From contig JAPPEF010000331.1 of assembly GCA_028875335.1 (NCBI GenBank), positions 38,925-102,924 on the forward strand: a DNA stretch of 64,000 nt, read 5' to 3'. How positions within the stretch are numbered: the first letter of the stretch is position 1; every line of letters starts with the position of its first letter. The notes beneath the pieces are model-generated. The model was not told the DNA's origin and did no database searches. It saw nothing but the letters and a program-made list of their open reading frames with translations. Positions 1 to 8,467 of the stretch are shown in pieces. Source of the stretch: Gemmatimonadota bacterium. Its GTDB lineage: Bacteria; Latescibacterota; UBA2968; UBA8231. The translations under genes and the position numbers were made by a program.

Positions 1-775
1 CGGCGCGAACGATCGGGGTGCCTCTTACGATCTGAGGAGGACTGATGACAGTGTGGTTGTGGCCGCTGACAATGAGATCAATGCCGTCCACTGATTCAGC
101 TAAGGTACTGTCAGCAACGTGACCGGCGTGGGATAGGAGAATGACGATATCGACGTGGGATTTGATCGAGTCAATGGCCGCCCGGACGGATGCGATTTCT
201 CCGTCGAAAGTCACTCCTTCGTTGCCCTTCGTCGTGGTAATGTCTCTGGTTTTCTCCGTCGTGACGCCGATGATGCCGACACGTAGATCTTCCAAGCTCA
301 GCGTTGCGAAAGGGGCGTCGGCGATTAGTTCGCCGGCAGGGCCGCGCGCGTTTGCGCTCAGCAGGGGAAAGTCGGCGATCTCGCGGTAGGCGAGGATTTC
401 GCGCCAGCCGTAGTCAAATTCGTGGTTGCCGAGCGTGACGGCGTCGTAGCCGACGGCTGTCATTGCCTCAAAGATCGGTCGCCCTTGAAAGAGGATTGAG
501 ATAGGCGTGCCGGATACGCAGTCGCCAGCATCCAGAGCCAGCACCTTTGAGGAGCGGGCGCGTTCGCGGTCGAAGTACGTGGCGATGCGGGCTAATCCGG
601 CGGCTCGGTCGCCGTCGGGCGAGATGTAGCCGTGAAAGTCGTTGGTGTGCAGGACGACGAGGGTATCGATGGTGGAGAAGGCGGGGACGGCCTGCAAGCA
701 GAGCAGGGCCAACGCCACGGGGAGGGACCATTGCCAAGTCTTCGGACGGAAAAACGCTATTGATGTACGTTTCAT
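1..775 (-). CDS. Secreted 5'-nucleotidase/UshA-type metallophosphatase, cut off by the window edge
   Basis: The gene starts at 775 and its 3' part lies outside the window, so only the N-terminal ~258 residues are seen. A signal peptide spans about residues 1-34. The calcineurin-like metal-binding motifs follow in order: HTNDFHG (D46, H48), DAGD (82-85), GNHEFDYG (116-123), then SHAG and GHNH near the cut. This order is that of the UshA/5'-nucleotidase family, which hydrolyses nucleotides or nucleotide sugars in the periplasm with a two-metal centre. The substrate-binding C-terminal domain is not visible, so specificity is unknown. GGAG lies 6 bases before the ATG, which supports this start. 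Confidence 0.9.
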   Translation of the reverse strand, partial: MKRTSIAFFRPKTWQWSLPVALALLCLQAVPAFSTIDTLVVLHTNDFHGYISPDGDRAAGLARIATYFDRERARSSKVLALDAGDCVSGTPISILFQGRPIFEAMTAVGYDAVTLGNHEFDYGWREILAYREIADFPLLSANARGPAGELIADAPFATLSLEDLRVGIIGVTTEKTRDITTTKGNEGVTFDGEIASVRAAIDSIKSHVDIVILLSHAGHVADSTLAESVDGIDLIVSGHNHTVISPPQIVRGTPIVRA

Positions 776-902
776 TGATTCTCCGATCGTTGTGGGATAT
801 CGAAGTTTGTGGCGAAGCTAAGGTTGGGTTGGAGGTGCGAGTGCGCGGCAGCCGGGTACTGCATGTTGGGCGATGCCGCCATTTCATCAACAGAACGCGT
901 GG

Positions 903-1349
903 CTAAGACGCCGGCCATGCCAAGTCAACTGCGAATGTTCCCACCGCAGTGAGTGGCAGCGACCGGGCTTGATTCTCGGTGCACCACTCGCAACGATCCG
1001 TCGAGCCGCCTTGCTCGAATCTGAGGTCGAGGAAGCTAACAGTGACATTGTAGATGATACCGATGTGGTGAATCGAGTCGTACGGACGCTCCACACTTTT
1101 GGGATAAGTGTGTGAATATACCTCAGTGACTCCAATCGCCTCAACGTCAGCGATGCCCGTTTCCTCTTCCAATTCGCGGAGCAGGGCAGCCTCTGGATGC
1201 TCTCCCCACTCAATCCCGCCGCCTGGCATAGTCCATCTTCCTTGGTCCAGTCCGCTAGCCATGCGAACCAAGAGAAGCCGGCCTGACGGATCACGGCAAA
1301 ACCCATAGGCACCTATATAAACGCGCGGAGTATCAGAGGCTGAAGACAT
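903..1349 (-). CDS. Nudix hydrolase
   Basis: A 148-residue single-domain Nudix protein. The Nudix box (G-x5-E-x7-RE-x2-EE-x-G) begins at the GGG run near residue 43 and contains RELEEETG, which supplies the Mg-binding glutamates. Such enzymes cleave nucleoside diphosphates linked to another group; the substrate cannot be read from sequence. It is next to a second, unrelated Nudix gene in the same orientation, with a 166-base gap, so the two were probably acquired or kept independently. An AAAGGCGAG ribosome-binding site precedes the ATG. Confidence 0.9.
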   Translation of the reverse strand: MSSASDTPRVYIGAYGFCRDPSGRLLLVRMASGLDQGRWTMPGGGIEWGEHPEAALLRELEEETGIADVEAIGVTEVYSHTYPKSVERPYDSIHHIGIIYNVTVSFLDLRFEQGGSTDRCEWCTENQARSLPLTAVGTFAVDLAWPAS

Positions 1350-1515
1350 TCTGCTCGCCTTTCTTGAAGGAAATACGAACTTTGCGGTAAATCAAAGACT
1401 CTGCTTGGGTTGGTGGAGCCACAATCTCTTGATGCCTCTATTGCTTGCATTTCCTCTAACGTTCTCGCGGTGCATGAACCTGCGAAGCAGATTGGGTCGA
1501 AGCCCGTCAGACGTG

Positions 1516-2061
1516 TTACCTGCGGTTGGCGAGACTCCCTAGCTTTTGGACGAATCTACCCATGTGCGGATCGCACCGATCTAGCGGTAGTTCGTCTCTG
1601 TGAAACCATCTAATCGATTTAAATTCTGTCTGGTCGAAATGAAGTTCCTCTGTCCGTGGGTGAACCACGACGTACCAAAGGGAGATGTCAGTGTGTCTTT
1701 CTGTCCTTCCAACAGTTTTCGTTGAGGTGATGAATAGCGGCTTCTCTGAGAAAAGCTGGGGTTCGATCCCCAATTCTTCTTTCGCCTCTCTTCTCGCAGT
1801 TTCACTGGGCCGCTCATCGGACTCAACGTGTCCACCTGTCGGCAACCAGAGGCCGGCGTTTCTGTGGTCTACAAGCAGGAAGTGGTCGTCGTCTGTAAGC
1901 ACAAAATAGGATACGAGATGCTTGGGAGGTGTTGCTGGCTTCACTTGGCGGCATAGCTCTGCTCCACTCTCAATCCATTCGATGGCATCGCGCTGATGTC
2001 CCGCTTCCAAGTCGTCAAGTGGTTCGATGCTCCTGACATCCTCCAAAATCTCCCGCCTCAA
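1516..2061 (-). CDS. Nudix hydrolase with N-terminal extension
   Basis: A 181-residue protein with a ~45-residue leader and then a Nudix fold. The box starts at PTGGHVE and continues to REAKEELG, so all catalytic glutamates are present. The N-terminal extension and the HLVSYFVL strand resemble NUDIX proteins annotated as NTP pyrophosphohydrolases, but the substrate is unknown. The only start that gives the full reading frame is a TTG whose last two bases overlap the TGA stop of the upstream glycerophosphodiesterase remnant. Translation may therefore be coupled to the strong ribosome-binding site of that remnant. Confidence 0.85.
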   Translation of the reverse strand: MRREILEDVRSIEPLDDLEAGHQRDAIEWIESGAELCRQVKPATPPKHLVSYFVLTDDDHFLLVDHRNAGLWLPTGGHVESDERPSETARREAKEELGIEPQLFSEKPLFITSTKTVGRTERHTDISLWYVVVHPRTEELHFDQTEFKSIRWFHRDELPLDRCDPHMGRFVQKLGSLANRR

Positions 2062-2180
2062 TACTGTTTTCTCCTGTCTACGATCTCAACATCAAAGCCG
2101 TGATCGATTGCAAAGTGGTAGGCGACCAGAGTATTTTCAGGCACTTTTCTCAGCATGCCCCGATGGCAGTAAACTCGCAT
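2058..2180 (-). pseudogene. 5' remnant of a glycerophosphodiester phosphodiesterase gene
   Basis: An ATG with a strong GAAGGAG ribosome-binding site opens a 40-residue frame. It reads like the start of a GDPD domain: CHRG near residue 5, PENTLVAY near 14 and FDVEI near 28 match the family's HRG, ENT and ELD positions. The frame then stops, overlapping the start of the downstream Nudix gene, and the rest of the roughly 230-residue domain is missing. I read it as the surviving 5' end of a GDPD gene fused by deletion to the Nudix gene. It could instead now serve as a leader peptide for the Nudix gene. Confidence 0.6.
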
Positions 2181-2364
2181 AAAATGAACTCCTTCGCGTG
2201 TTAGAAGCCGGAGGCGATCCGCTCCGCAGGGGAAGTGCAAGGGGCATTCCCATTAACGTACAGCCCTTTCACATCGTCAAGTTCTTCTTTTTACTCCTTA
2301 CAATTGTCAATAGTTAATAATTAATGCTTATTAGCCGCGAACATGGTTTTTGGGCACTCAGGTA

Positions 2365-2370
2365 TATAAT
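2365..2370 (+). promoter_or_regulatory. -10 box for the glycosidase-like gene
   Basis: A perfect TATAAT lies in an AT-rich stretch about 27 bases before the 2397 start. A GAGGAGGA ribosome-binding site follows at 2383-2390. No good -35 box is visible at the right spacing. Confidence 0.45.
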
Positions 2371-2396
2371 TCCCCTTAAAATGAGGAGGACACGCC

Positions 2397-3842
2397 ATGC
2401 GACAGCAGCGCACCATCTACTTTAACGATGCTCGGCACTACTACTTGTTCGCCTTTGAGCCGCCGATGGCGCTCGAAGACGCTTGGGTGCCAGTAGATGA
2501 GGTTGCAGGTACGGGGGTGGATACTTTTGCCTACGGGGTTGAGCGCGGCGACGGGCTTTTCTATCCATCGCGAGTGGGGATGATGTTCGGAGCGGATATT
2601 CAGCCCTTTGAGCAGGCCGCCTATTGGCGCACGTGGCACAACATGCAGAGTCTGGTCGAGCGCGGGCTCGACCCGCTGACAGTGCTCATCGACCGGGCAC
2701 ACGACCACAGCATGGACTTCTGGGCTAGCTTGCGGATGGCTGCCTACGGGAATATGGATCCGGCCCACAGGCTGGCCGGCGGCGGTGGCGGGCTGGCACA
2801 CGCGGAGGTGCGGGCGCACATCTTGCAAGTGGTTGAGGAGTTAGCGACTGAGTACGAAACTGATGGCGTCGAGTTGGACTTTGCCCTGCCGGGCGGGGCA
2901 CCGCGCATTTTGCGGGAGGAGGATGTGGAGGCGACAATGCCCATTTTGACCGATTACGTAGAGCAGCTCGCCGAGCGGGTGCGCGGGCAGCGGTCGGGAG
3001 TGATTGGAGCGCGGGTTTTGCCTACCGAGGAAATGAACCTGGCGCAGGGCTTGGACGTGCGGACTTGGCTAGAGCGCGGGTTAGTGGATTTCTTGGTGCC
3101 GATCCGCTACGGCTATATGATCCTAGACGGAGACATGCCGATAGATTGGCTGGTTGAGGCGGCGCACGCGGCCGACGCAGCAGTCTATGGCACCTTGCAG
3201 CCCTACGTATCTGATGAGTCGGTTGGGGCCGAGCGGGTTTGCCCCACTCCGGTTCAGCTTCGTGCGGCGGCGATGAATCTGTTGGATCGGGGCTGTGACG
3301 GGCTGTACGCGTGGTTTATGCCCTGGCCCTTAGGAGACCGGGAGCGCAGTGCGCTGAGCGAACTGGGTAGTCGGGATCTGATGGAGGAGAAGGACAAGCA
3401 CTACGTACTGGCGCGGCGGTCAGCGGGTGAGGAAAACCAGTACCCAGTAGCGCTGCCGGTGGAGATCGCAGCCGACGACCGGGCGCAGCATACCATTCCC
3501 TTTTATTTGGCCGACGATGTGCGAGAAGGCCGCGTCAGTCAGGTGCTGTTGCGGATCAGGATCGTCGATTTGGTCTCGGATGACCGCTTGGAGATCGCGC
3601 TCAACGGCCAATCGCTGCAAGGGGAGATATGCCGCCGCGAGTTCGGCTATAAGGTCGTCCCGTATCACGGCATGTGGCTGATCTTCGACTTGCAGGAGGT
3701 GCGGCCGCAGCAGGGGATGAACCGCTTGGAGATTGCGCTGGTGGAGCGACCGGACGATTTGGTGAGTCCGCTGAGAGTCACAGATGTGGAAGTCGAGGTG
3801 AAGTACCACCCCTTACCGACGGGCTCGAAACGAGGAATCTGA
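2397..3842 (+). CDS. TIM-barrel glycoside hydrolase-like protein (GHL10-like) with C-terminal beta domain
   Basis: 481 residues and no signal peptide, so probably cytoplasmic. Residues ~1-335 look like a (beta/alpha)8 barrel. SLRMAAYGN (111-119) matches the conserved SxRMND-like strand of GHL10-type proteins, and TDGVELDF (155-162) is the strand that carries the acidic catalytic residue in related glycosidases. Residues ~345-475 form a second, beta-rich module. The family is presumed to hydrolyse glycosidic bonds, but no substrate is established. It is followed 58 bases later by a Gfo/Idh/MocA oxidoreductase in the same direction, a common pairing in carbohydrate catabolism. The ATG is set by the strong GAGGAGGA at 2383-2390. 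Confidence 0.7.
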   Translation: MRQQRTIYFNDARHYYLFAFEPPMALEDAWVPVDEVAGTGVDTFAYGVERGDGLFYPSRVGMMFGADIQPFEQAAYWRTWHNMQSLVERGLDPLTVLIDRAHDHSMDFWASLRMAAYGNMDPAHRLAGGGGGLAHAEVRAHILQVVEELATEYETDGVELDFALPGGAPRILREEDVEATMPILTDYVEQLAERVRGQRSGVIGARVLPTEEMNLAQGLDVRTWLERGLVDFLVPIRYGYMILDGDMPIDWLVEAAHAADAAVYGTLQPYVSDESVGAERVCPTPVQLRAAAMNLLDRGCDGLYAWFMPWPLGDRERSALSELGSRDLMEEKDKHYVLARRSAGEENQYPVALPVEIAADDRAQHTIPFYLADDVREGRVSQVLLRIRIVDLVSDDRLEIALNGQSLQGEICRREFGYKVVPYHGMWLIFDLQEVRPQQGMNRLEIALVERPDDLVSPLRVTDVEVEVKYHPLPTGSKRGI

Positions 3843-3900
3843 GCCCAGAGGAATAGATTCGTTACTTCAAGGCGTGCAATGCTACATGGAACAGGACGAA

Positions 3901-4848
3901 ATGCTGAACATTGCGGTAGTCGGAGCCGGAAACATAGCCCAGAGGCACCTGAAAGTGCTCACCGACCTTCGCGAGGGGTGTGTGACGACGCTTGTGGACA
4001 GCAACCCCTGCGTTCTGGAAGAGACAGGAGCGCGGTTCGGCGTGTCGAATCTCCTGAACTCACACGAGGGCCTGCTGGAAGGGAATCGGCCCGACGCCGT
4101 TTTCGTTCTCGTGAGTGTCCTCCAGGTGTCCGCGGTCGCCGCTGACTTCATTCGGTCCGGTATCCCGACCTTTCTGGAAAAGCCTCCTGGCCTCTATACG
4201 TCCCAGACCCGTGCGCTGGCCGATCTGGCGCGAGCGGTGGGTACGCCGGCGATGGTGGGTGTGAATCGGCGGTTCTATTCCACGCTTCTCAAGGGCAGGG
4301 AGTTGATCCTCGAATCCGGGCCGGTACAAAGTGTCACCGTGGACGCCCACGAAGATATCCAGCGGGTCCGGGAAAACCCGAAATTTCCGCAAGAGGTCCT
4401 GAAACGCTGGAGCGTGGCAAACGGCATCCACGCCTTGGACCTGCTGCGATTCTTCGGCGGTGACGTGGTGAGCGTCCAGCCGATGCACCATACTGTGGAA
4501 GGTCCCATGCCGGACTGCTGTTCGGCGCTGTTGACCTTCGCAGGCGGCGCTATCGGGCGTGCCTCTATGGACTGGTTCGCTCCGGGAGGGCACCGCGTGG
4601 AAGTGCGCGGCAATGGGGTTACCTTCACGTCCGCTCTTGGGACAGCCGCAACCTTGAGACGCAGGGGCGGACAGCCGGAGAATGTCGAAGGCCATGACAT
4701 CGATCACCGCTACAACCCGGGATTTTATCAGCAGGATCGCACGTTCTTGAGATGGGTCCTGGATGGAGGCGCACTTCCGTTCCCGGCCTGTAGTCTGGAC
4801 GACGCGGTGAAGACGATGGAGATGATCGACGCCATCTCGGGGACATGA
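3901..4848 (+). CDS. Gfo/Idh/MocA family NAD(P)-dependent oxidoreductase
   Basis: 315 residues. The N-terminal Rossmann fold opens with GAGNIAQRH (8-16), and the conserved EKP (93-95) carries the catalytic lysine. This family oxidises or reduces sugars, inositols and related alcohols with NAD(P). The C-terminal half is the usual beta-sheet substrate domain, including NGIHALDLLRFFGG, which places the family's catalytic histidine region. The exact substrate is unknown. In-frame starts also exist at 3874 (GTG) and 3886 (ATG); 3901 is preferred because AGGA lies six bases ahead and the Rossmann strand begins immediately. Confidence 0.88.
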   Translation: MLNIAVVGAGNIAQRHLKVLTDLREGCVTTLVDSNPCVLEETGARFGVSNLLNSHEGLLEGNRPDAVFVLVSVLQVSAVAADFIRSGIPTFLEKPPGLYTSQTRALADLARAVGTPAMVGVNRRFYSTLLKGRELILESGPVQSVTVDAHEDIQRVRENPKFPQEVLKRWSVANGIHALDLLRFFGGDVVSVQPMHHTVEGPMPDCCSALLTFAGGAIGRASMDWFAPGGHRVEVRGNGVTFTSALGTAATLRRRGGQPENVEGHDIDHRYNPGFYQQDRTFLRWVLDGGALPFPACSLDDAVKTMEMIDAISGT

Positions 4849-5074
4849 TGCACCGACGCGCCCCTTGGCCGTCTTGCATGCCTTGACATGATAAATCCCT
4901 CCTCCATATAATTGGCCTGCCATGCAAGCGAACAACTGCCACCTGTTATCCACTGCCTTGCGCGTAGGCATCGAATTGAGCCGCATGAGAGGTTCCACTG
5001 GGGCCTCGCACAGGATAGGTGTGCCCACGCCGCTCTGAAGAGGCCAAGATAAGATATTTATAAACAATAATTTG

Positions 5075-5080
5075 TATAAT
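5075..5080 (+). promoter_or_regulatory. -10 box upstream of the ABC exporter operon
   Basis: A perfect TATAAT lies in a strongly AT-rich block. If it is used, transcription would start near 5087 and produce a leader of about 80 bases that contains the terminator hairpin at 5122-5154. No clear -35 sequence is seen. Confidence 0.45.
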
Positions 5081-5121
5081 TTAGCCGAGAGCCTCGTTCC
5101 CGGCTTTTTTCTGACTTCCAG

Positions 5122-5154
5122 AGACCGCGGGCTTATTGTCTGCGGTCTTTTTTT
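5122..5154 (+). terminator. Rho-independent terminator or attenuator abutting the exporter ribosome-binding site
   Basis: AGACCGC (5122-5128) pairs with GCGGTCT (5142-5148) around a 13-base loop, and a run of eight T's follows. GGAG, the ribosome-binding site of the permease gene, begins immediately at 5155. The hairpin would terminate transcription from the TATAAT at 5075 before the first gene, so it either ends an upstream transcript or works as a conditional attenuator. No ligand-binding aptamer was recognised. Confidence 0.75.
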
Positions 5155-5165
5155 GGAGATAACCG

Positions 5166-5960
5166 ATGATAACACTACTGCACAAATACGGGAAAACCAT
5201 CGCCATCGTCGCGACACAGTCGCTCAACGACGCGATTTGGGGCCTGATTGGCGATTTCGCGTTGCGGCTATTCCACGTGGCGATTTTGCTCTCGCTCTGG
5301 CGCACGGTGATGGCGGGCCAAGGCGTTGTTGCGGGGATGAGCTTGGAGGCGGTGCTGACCTATACCATGGTCGCGGCAATTTTTGCCGACCAGCTCTCAG
5401 GCCGCACCCGGATCGACGACGATCTGTGGAGCGGAAATATAGCCAACCGCTTCTTGCGGCCGATGGGGATCTACGGACAGATGCTGGCCGAGATGGTCGG
5501 CAGCTGGATCCCCGGCCTGCTGTTCTTTGCACTGCCGCTGTTGCTCATCGCGCCGCTGTTGGGAGTTGATCCTTTCCCAGCGACATGGACGGCCGGACTG
5601 TGGTTCCTGCTCAGTTTGGCGCTGGGCGTGGCGGTGGGCACGGCGTTGGATCTGTTCTTTGCCGCGTGCATGGTCTTCTTGGAGCACAGCGTGTACGCGC
5701 TGCAACGGATCCGCACCACATTGACGGTGCTGTTGTCGGGCCGGCTAGTACCGCTGGCACTCTTGCCGTGGGGCCTCGGGGACTATCTCGAATGGCTGCC
5801 CTTTGCCTCGCTGGCGTCGGCGCCACTGCGCCTCTACACCGGTACGGGCGATCCACATTACCTCATCCCTTTGCAGGCAACTTGGGCTGTAGTGCTGTGG
5901 GTTAGTGCGCACGCACTCTGGTGCCACAATCGCGAAAGGCTGGTGTCCCATGGAGGCTAA
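5166..5960 (+). CDS. ABC-2 type exporter permease, subunit 1
   Basis: 264 residues with about six hydrophobic membrane segments. It has the layout of the ABC-2 permeases that work with COG4586-type ATPases, including the conserved loop with NIANRFLRPMG around residue 95. It is the first gene of a three-gene transporter operon (permease, permease, ATPase), and its end overlaps the next gene by 11 bases. The exported substrate is unknown; related three-gene systems are often annotated for multidrug or daunorubicin-like export. The ATG is fixed by the GGAG following the leader terminator. Confidence 0.85.
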   Translation: MITLLHKYGKTIAIVATQSLNDAIWGLIGDFALRLFHVAILLSLWRTVMAGQGVVAGMSLEAVLTYTMVAAIFADQLSGRTRIDDDLWSGNIANRFLRPMGIYGQMLAEMVGSWIPGLLFFALPLLLIAPLLGVDPFPATWTAGLWFLLSLALGVAVGTALDLFFAACMVFLEHSVYALQRIRTTLTVLLSGRLVPLALLPWGLGDYLEWLPFASLASAPLRLYTGTGDPHYLIPLQATWAVVLWVSAHALWCHNRERLVSHGG

Positions 5961-6801
5961 GCGCAACCCCGTAGTCCAGATTATCAGGCGCTGGCGGGTG
6001 CAAGCCTATCTCGACTTCATGTGGATGACCCGGGACTTCAAGTTTTTTCTCATCAACGTCGTCTCCGACTTCATCCTCAGCCTCTCGGGGGTGGTGGCGG
6101 TATTCCTCCTAGCCGAGCGCTTCGCTGGGATCGGAGCGTGGAGTCAGGACCAGATTCTCTTCATGCTCGGCTACGCCGCCCTAGTACAGGGACTGCTCGA
6201 AATGTTTTTCAGCTACAACGTGCTGGCCGTCAGCCGCCGCATTGGCCGTGGACAGTTCGACCACACACTGGTGCAGCCGCAGCCCTTGTGGATGGCCCTG
6301 CTCACCGAGGGATTTATGCCCTTCTCCGGCTGCTGGGGATTCATGGTCGGGTTGGGGATTAGCGTTTGGTCTTTGGGGCGGCTTGATATGGCCTCGGAAC
6401 CCGGCTGGTGGCTGTGCTATGGAGTCCACCTGCTGTCTTCCTGCGTGGTGGTCTTGGCCTTTTCCTATTTGTGGAGCGCGCTGGCGTTTTGGTCGCCGGT
6501 GGGTGCCGAGGAGATCAGTTCCCGCGCAATCGGTTTCGCTTGGCAGTTGAAGTCGTTTCCGCTCGATGGGCTGCATCCGCTCTTGGTCAACGGCCTGTTG
6601 AGCGTGCTGCCGGTGGGTTTTGTCGCATGGTATCCGTGTCGGGTTTTGCTCGGGATTGACCAAGGGGCCGGATCGCTGTGGACGACGCCGATATTCGCCT
6701 GCGCCCTGAGCCTTGTGGCGCTGATAGCTATCAAGAAAGGAATGAATCACTATGGACACACTGGATCGCAGCGCTACTTGCGCTGGGGACATCGCAGTTG
6801 A
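5950..6801 (+). CDS. ABC-2 type exporter permease, subunit 2
   Basis: 283 residues with about six membrane spans. It is the partner permease of the gene before it, in the COG3694 style: a short cytoplasmic N-terminus, a QFDHTLVQP loop near residue 98 and a final hydrophobic helix. The ATG at 5950 lies inside the last codons of permease 1, so translation is probably coupled. A longer GTG-started frame at 5905 is possible but would overlap permease 1 by 56 bases and has no better ribosome-binding site. The 3' end overlaps the ATPase gene by 50 bases. Confidence 0.85.
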   Translation: MEAKRNPVVQIIRRWRVQAYLDFMWMTRDFKFFLINVVSDFILSLSGVVAVFLLAERFAGIGAWSQDQILFMLGYAALVQGLLEMFFSYNVLAVSRRIGRGQFDHTLVQPQPLWMALLTEGFMPFSGCWGFMVGLGISVWSLGRLDMASEPGWWLCYGVHLLSSCVVVLAFSYLWSALAFWSPVGAEEISSRAIGFAWQLKSFPLDGLHPLLVNGLLSVLPVGFVAWYPCRVLLGIDQGAGSLWTTPIFACALSLVALIAIKKGMNHYGHTGSQRYLRWGHRS

Positions 6802-7768
6802 GTTGCAGGGGGTCAACAAGACCTTCTACCAGCGCCAGCGCTCGGCGCATGTGCGCGATGTGTTCAAGAATCTCTTTCGGCCCCGGGTGCGCGAGATTCG
6901 CGCACTGCAGGATGTGGACCTTGTTGTGCGCCGGGGCGAGATCGTCGCCTACGCTGGTCCCAATGGCGCGGGCAAATCGACGACGGTCAAGCTGCTGTCG
7001 AGTGTGCTGGTGCCGACGTCGGGGAGCGTGCGGGCCTTGGGAATGGACCCGATGCGGGACCGGGTGGCCTATGTCAGCCGCATTGGCGTGGTCTTTGGCC
7101 AGCGCACTGAACTGTGGTGGGACCAGCCCGTGTCGGCGAGTTTTGAATGGAAGCGGGTCGTGTGGGATATTCCGCAGGAGCGCTACGAGCGGATGCTCGG
7201 CTTTGTGCGCGAACTGCTGGGCCTCGACGAGTTCATGGATAGTCTGGCGCGGCAGTTGAGTCTAGGGCAGAAGATGCGGGCAGACCTCGGGCTAATGCTC
7301 ATGCACGAGCCGGAGATTCTCTTCTTGGACGAGCCGACGATTGGCGTCGATGTGCTGGCTAGACGCCATATCCTCGACTTTATCAAGGATCTGAACTGCG
7401 AGAAGGGTGTAACGGTGATGATCACTAGCCACGACATGGACGAGTTGGAACAGTTGGCCGGTCGGATTGTGATGATAGATCGGGGACGAATCGCCTTTGA
7501 CGGGCCTTTTGACGAGTTGCGGAATCACCTCGGGGACAGACGGCGGTTGCGTTTGCAGACGAGCGGGGAGGAGGCACCTGACTTGAGCCGTGCGGAACTC
7601 CTGACAACGGAGGCTGGCTGGCACGAATACGTCTTTGATGCGGAACAGGTTAAATTGCCGGCCCTGCTCGCCGAAGCCTCGGCGCAGGCATCGGTGCTCG
7701 ACGCGGAGACGCACCGGGCACCGATTGACGAAGTGATCGCGGATATTTACGCGGAGTGGGAGACCTGA
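6752..7768 (+). CDS. ABC exporter ATP-binding protein (COG4586-like)
   Basis: 338 residues with a full nucleotide-binding domain: Walker A GPNGAGKST (69-77), Q-loop FGQRTELWWD (115-124), signature LSLGQ (169-173), Walker B ILFLDEP (189-195) and the switch histidine in TSHD (225-228). The FGQ-x-LWWD stretch is characteristic of the ATPases that pair with these two permease types. The ~110 residues after the ATPase core form an accessory domain. It energises export by the two permeases upstream. The start lies 50 bases inside permease 2; later starts would remove the first beta strand, so the long overlap looks real. Confidence 0.92.
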   Translation: MDTLDRSATCAGDIAVELQGVNKTFYQRQRSAHVRDVFKNLFRPRVREIRALQDVDLVVRRGEIVAYAGPNGAGKSTTVKLLSSVLVPTSGSVRALGMDPMRDRVAYVSRIGVVFGQRTELWWDQPVSASFEWKRVVWDIPQERYERMLGFVRELLGLDEFMDSLARQLSLGQKMRADLGLMLMHEPEILFLDEPTIGVDVLARRHILDFIKDLNCEKGVTVMITSHDMDELEQLAGRIVMIDRGRIAFDGPFDELRNHLGDRRRLRLQTSGEEAPDLSRAELLTTEAGWHEYVFDAEQVKLPALLAEASAQASVLDAETHRAPIDEVIADIYAEWET

Positions 7769-7771
7769 ACC

Positions 7772-8467
7772 TTACTCAATGCCCAGCAGTTCGACTTCAA
7801 AAATCAGGGTGGCGTTGGCCGGAATCCCTGCGCGACCTCCCGGGCCGTAGGCCAACTCGGGCGGGATGGTCAGCTTGGCCTTGCCGCCCACTTTCATCAT
7901 TTGCAGTCCCTCAGTCCAGCCTTTGACCACTTGGTCGAGAGCAAAGGTGACAGGCTCGCCGCGCTCGACCGAACTGTCGAAGACCGTGCCGTCAATCAGC
8001 GAGCCGTGGTAGTGGACTTTGACCCGGTCAGTGGCTCTGGGCGAGGCTCCGGTGCCGGCTGTCAGCTCTTTGAAGATGAGGCCGGAAGCCGTTTGCACGG
8101 CACCTTCTTCTTGAGCGGCCTTTTCCCTGAAGGCCGTGCCCTCTGCCGCGGCTTGGGCCTGAACTTTTTGCATGCGCTCCTGCAACATGGGGTTGATCTT
8201 GGGACCGAATTCCTGCAGGGAGACGATGGGCTCGCCGCCCTTGACGGCGTCGGCAAAGCCCTGCATGACCACTGCCATTTCCGCGTCGCTGAATTGACCC
8301 TTGAACGGCTCCAAGGAGTTTTGCGCTATGGCTAGGCCCAAGGCGTAGAGGACTTTTTCTTCTTCAGTTTCTACTTTGGCTGGGGTGTCGGTCTTGACTT
8401 CTTGGCCGTTGCAGGCGAGCAGGACGAGCGAGGTACAACCTATTCCCAGCAGGCGTGCTATCTTCAT
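7772..8467 (-). CDS. FKBP-type peptidyl-prolyl isomerase lipoprotein (Mip/FkpA-like)
   Basis: 231 residues. A lipoprotein signal ends in LLAC (Cys19), so it is anchored in the periplasm. Residues ~35-115 form the helical dimerisation region seen in Mip and FkpA, and residues ~120-231 are an FKBP domain with VKVHYHG, GTVFDSS and IPPELAYG, which contain the active-site aromatic and acidic positions. It catalyses cis-trans isomerisation of prolyl bonds and probably helps fold envelope proteins. It converges tail to tail with the ABC operon, separated by three bases. Confidence 0.93.
   Translation of the reverse strand: MKIARLLGIGCTSLVLLACNGQEVKTDTPAKVETEEEKVLYALGLAIAQNSLEPFKGQFSDAEMAVVMQGFADAVKGGEPIVSLQEFGPKINPMLQERMQKVQAQAAAEGTAFREKAAQEEGAVQTASGLIFKELTAGTGASPRATDRVKVHYHGSLIDGTVFDSSVERGEPVTFALDQVVKGWTEGLQMMKVGGKAKLTIPPELAYGPGGRAGIPANATLIFEVELLGIE

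Larger units (their letters stand above)
4849..5165 (+). other. 317-base intergenic region and transporter leader
   Basis: No gene is supported here. The left part contains an orphan minus-strand GGAGGAGGG (4897-4905) correctly spaced before an ATG (4887-4889), but that frame closes after ~53 codons inside the oxidoreductase gene. CTTGCATG (4873-4880) and CATGCAAG (4921-4928) form a spaced inverted repeat. The right part holds a perfect TATAAT, a weak GC hairpin followed by T's (5083-5110) and a strong terminator hairpin directly before the transporter ribosome-binding site. Confidence 0.6.

Noticed and set aside
141..389. Plus-strand open frame of 82 codons
   Set aside because: It lies antisense within the 5'-nucleotidase gene, whose own frame shows all family motifs.
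4731..4889. Minus-strand ATG with an excellent GGAGGAGGG site
   Set aside because: The frame closes after about 53 codons inside the oxidoreductase gene, with no recognisable product. It could be the remains of a lost gene start, but nothing supports expression.
4060..5217. Minus-strand frame of 385 codons
   Set aside because: It is opposite the well-supported Gfo/Idh gene and crosses an AT-rich leader and terminator; its sequence is Arg/His-rich with no motif.
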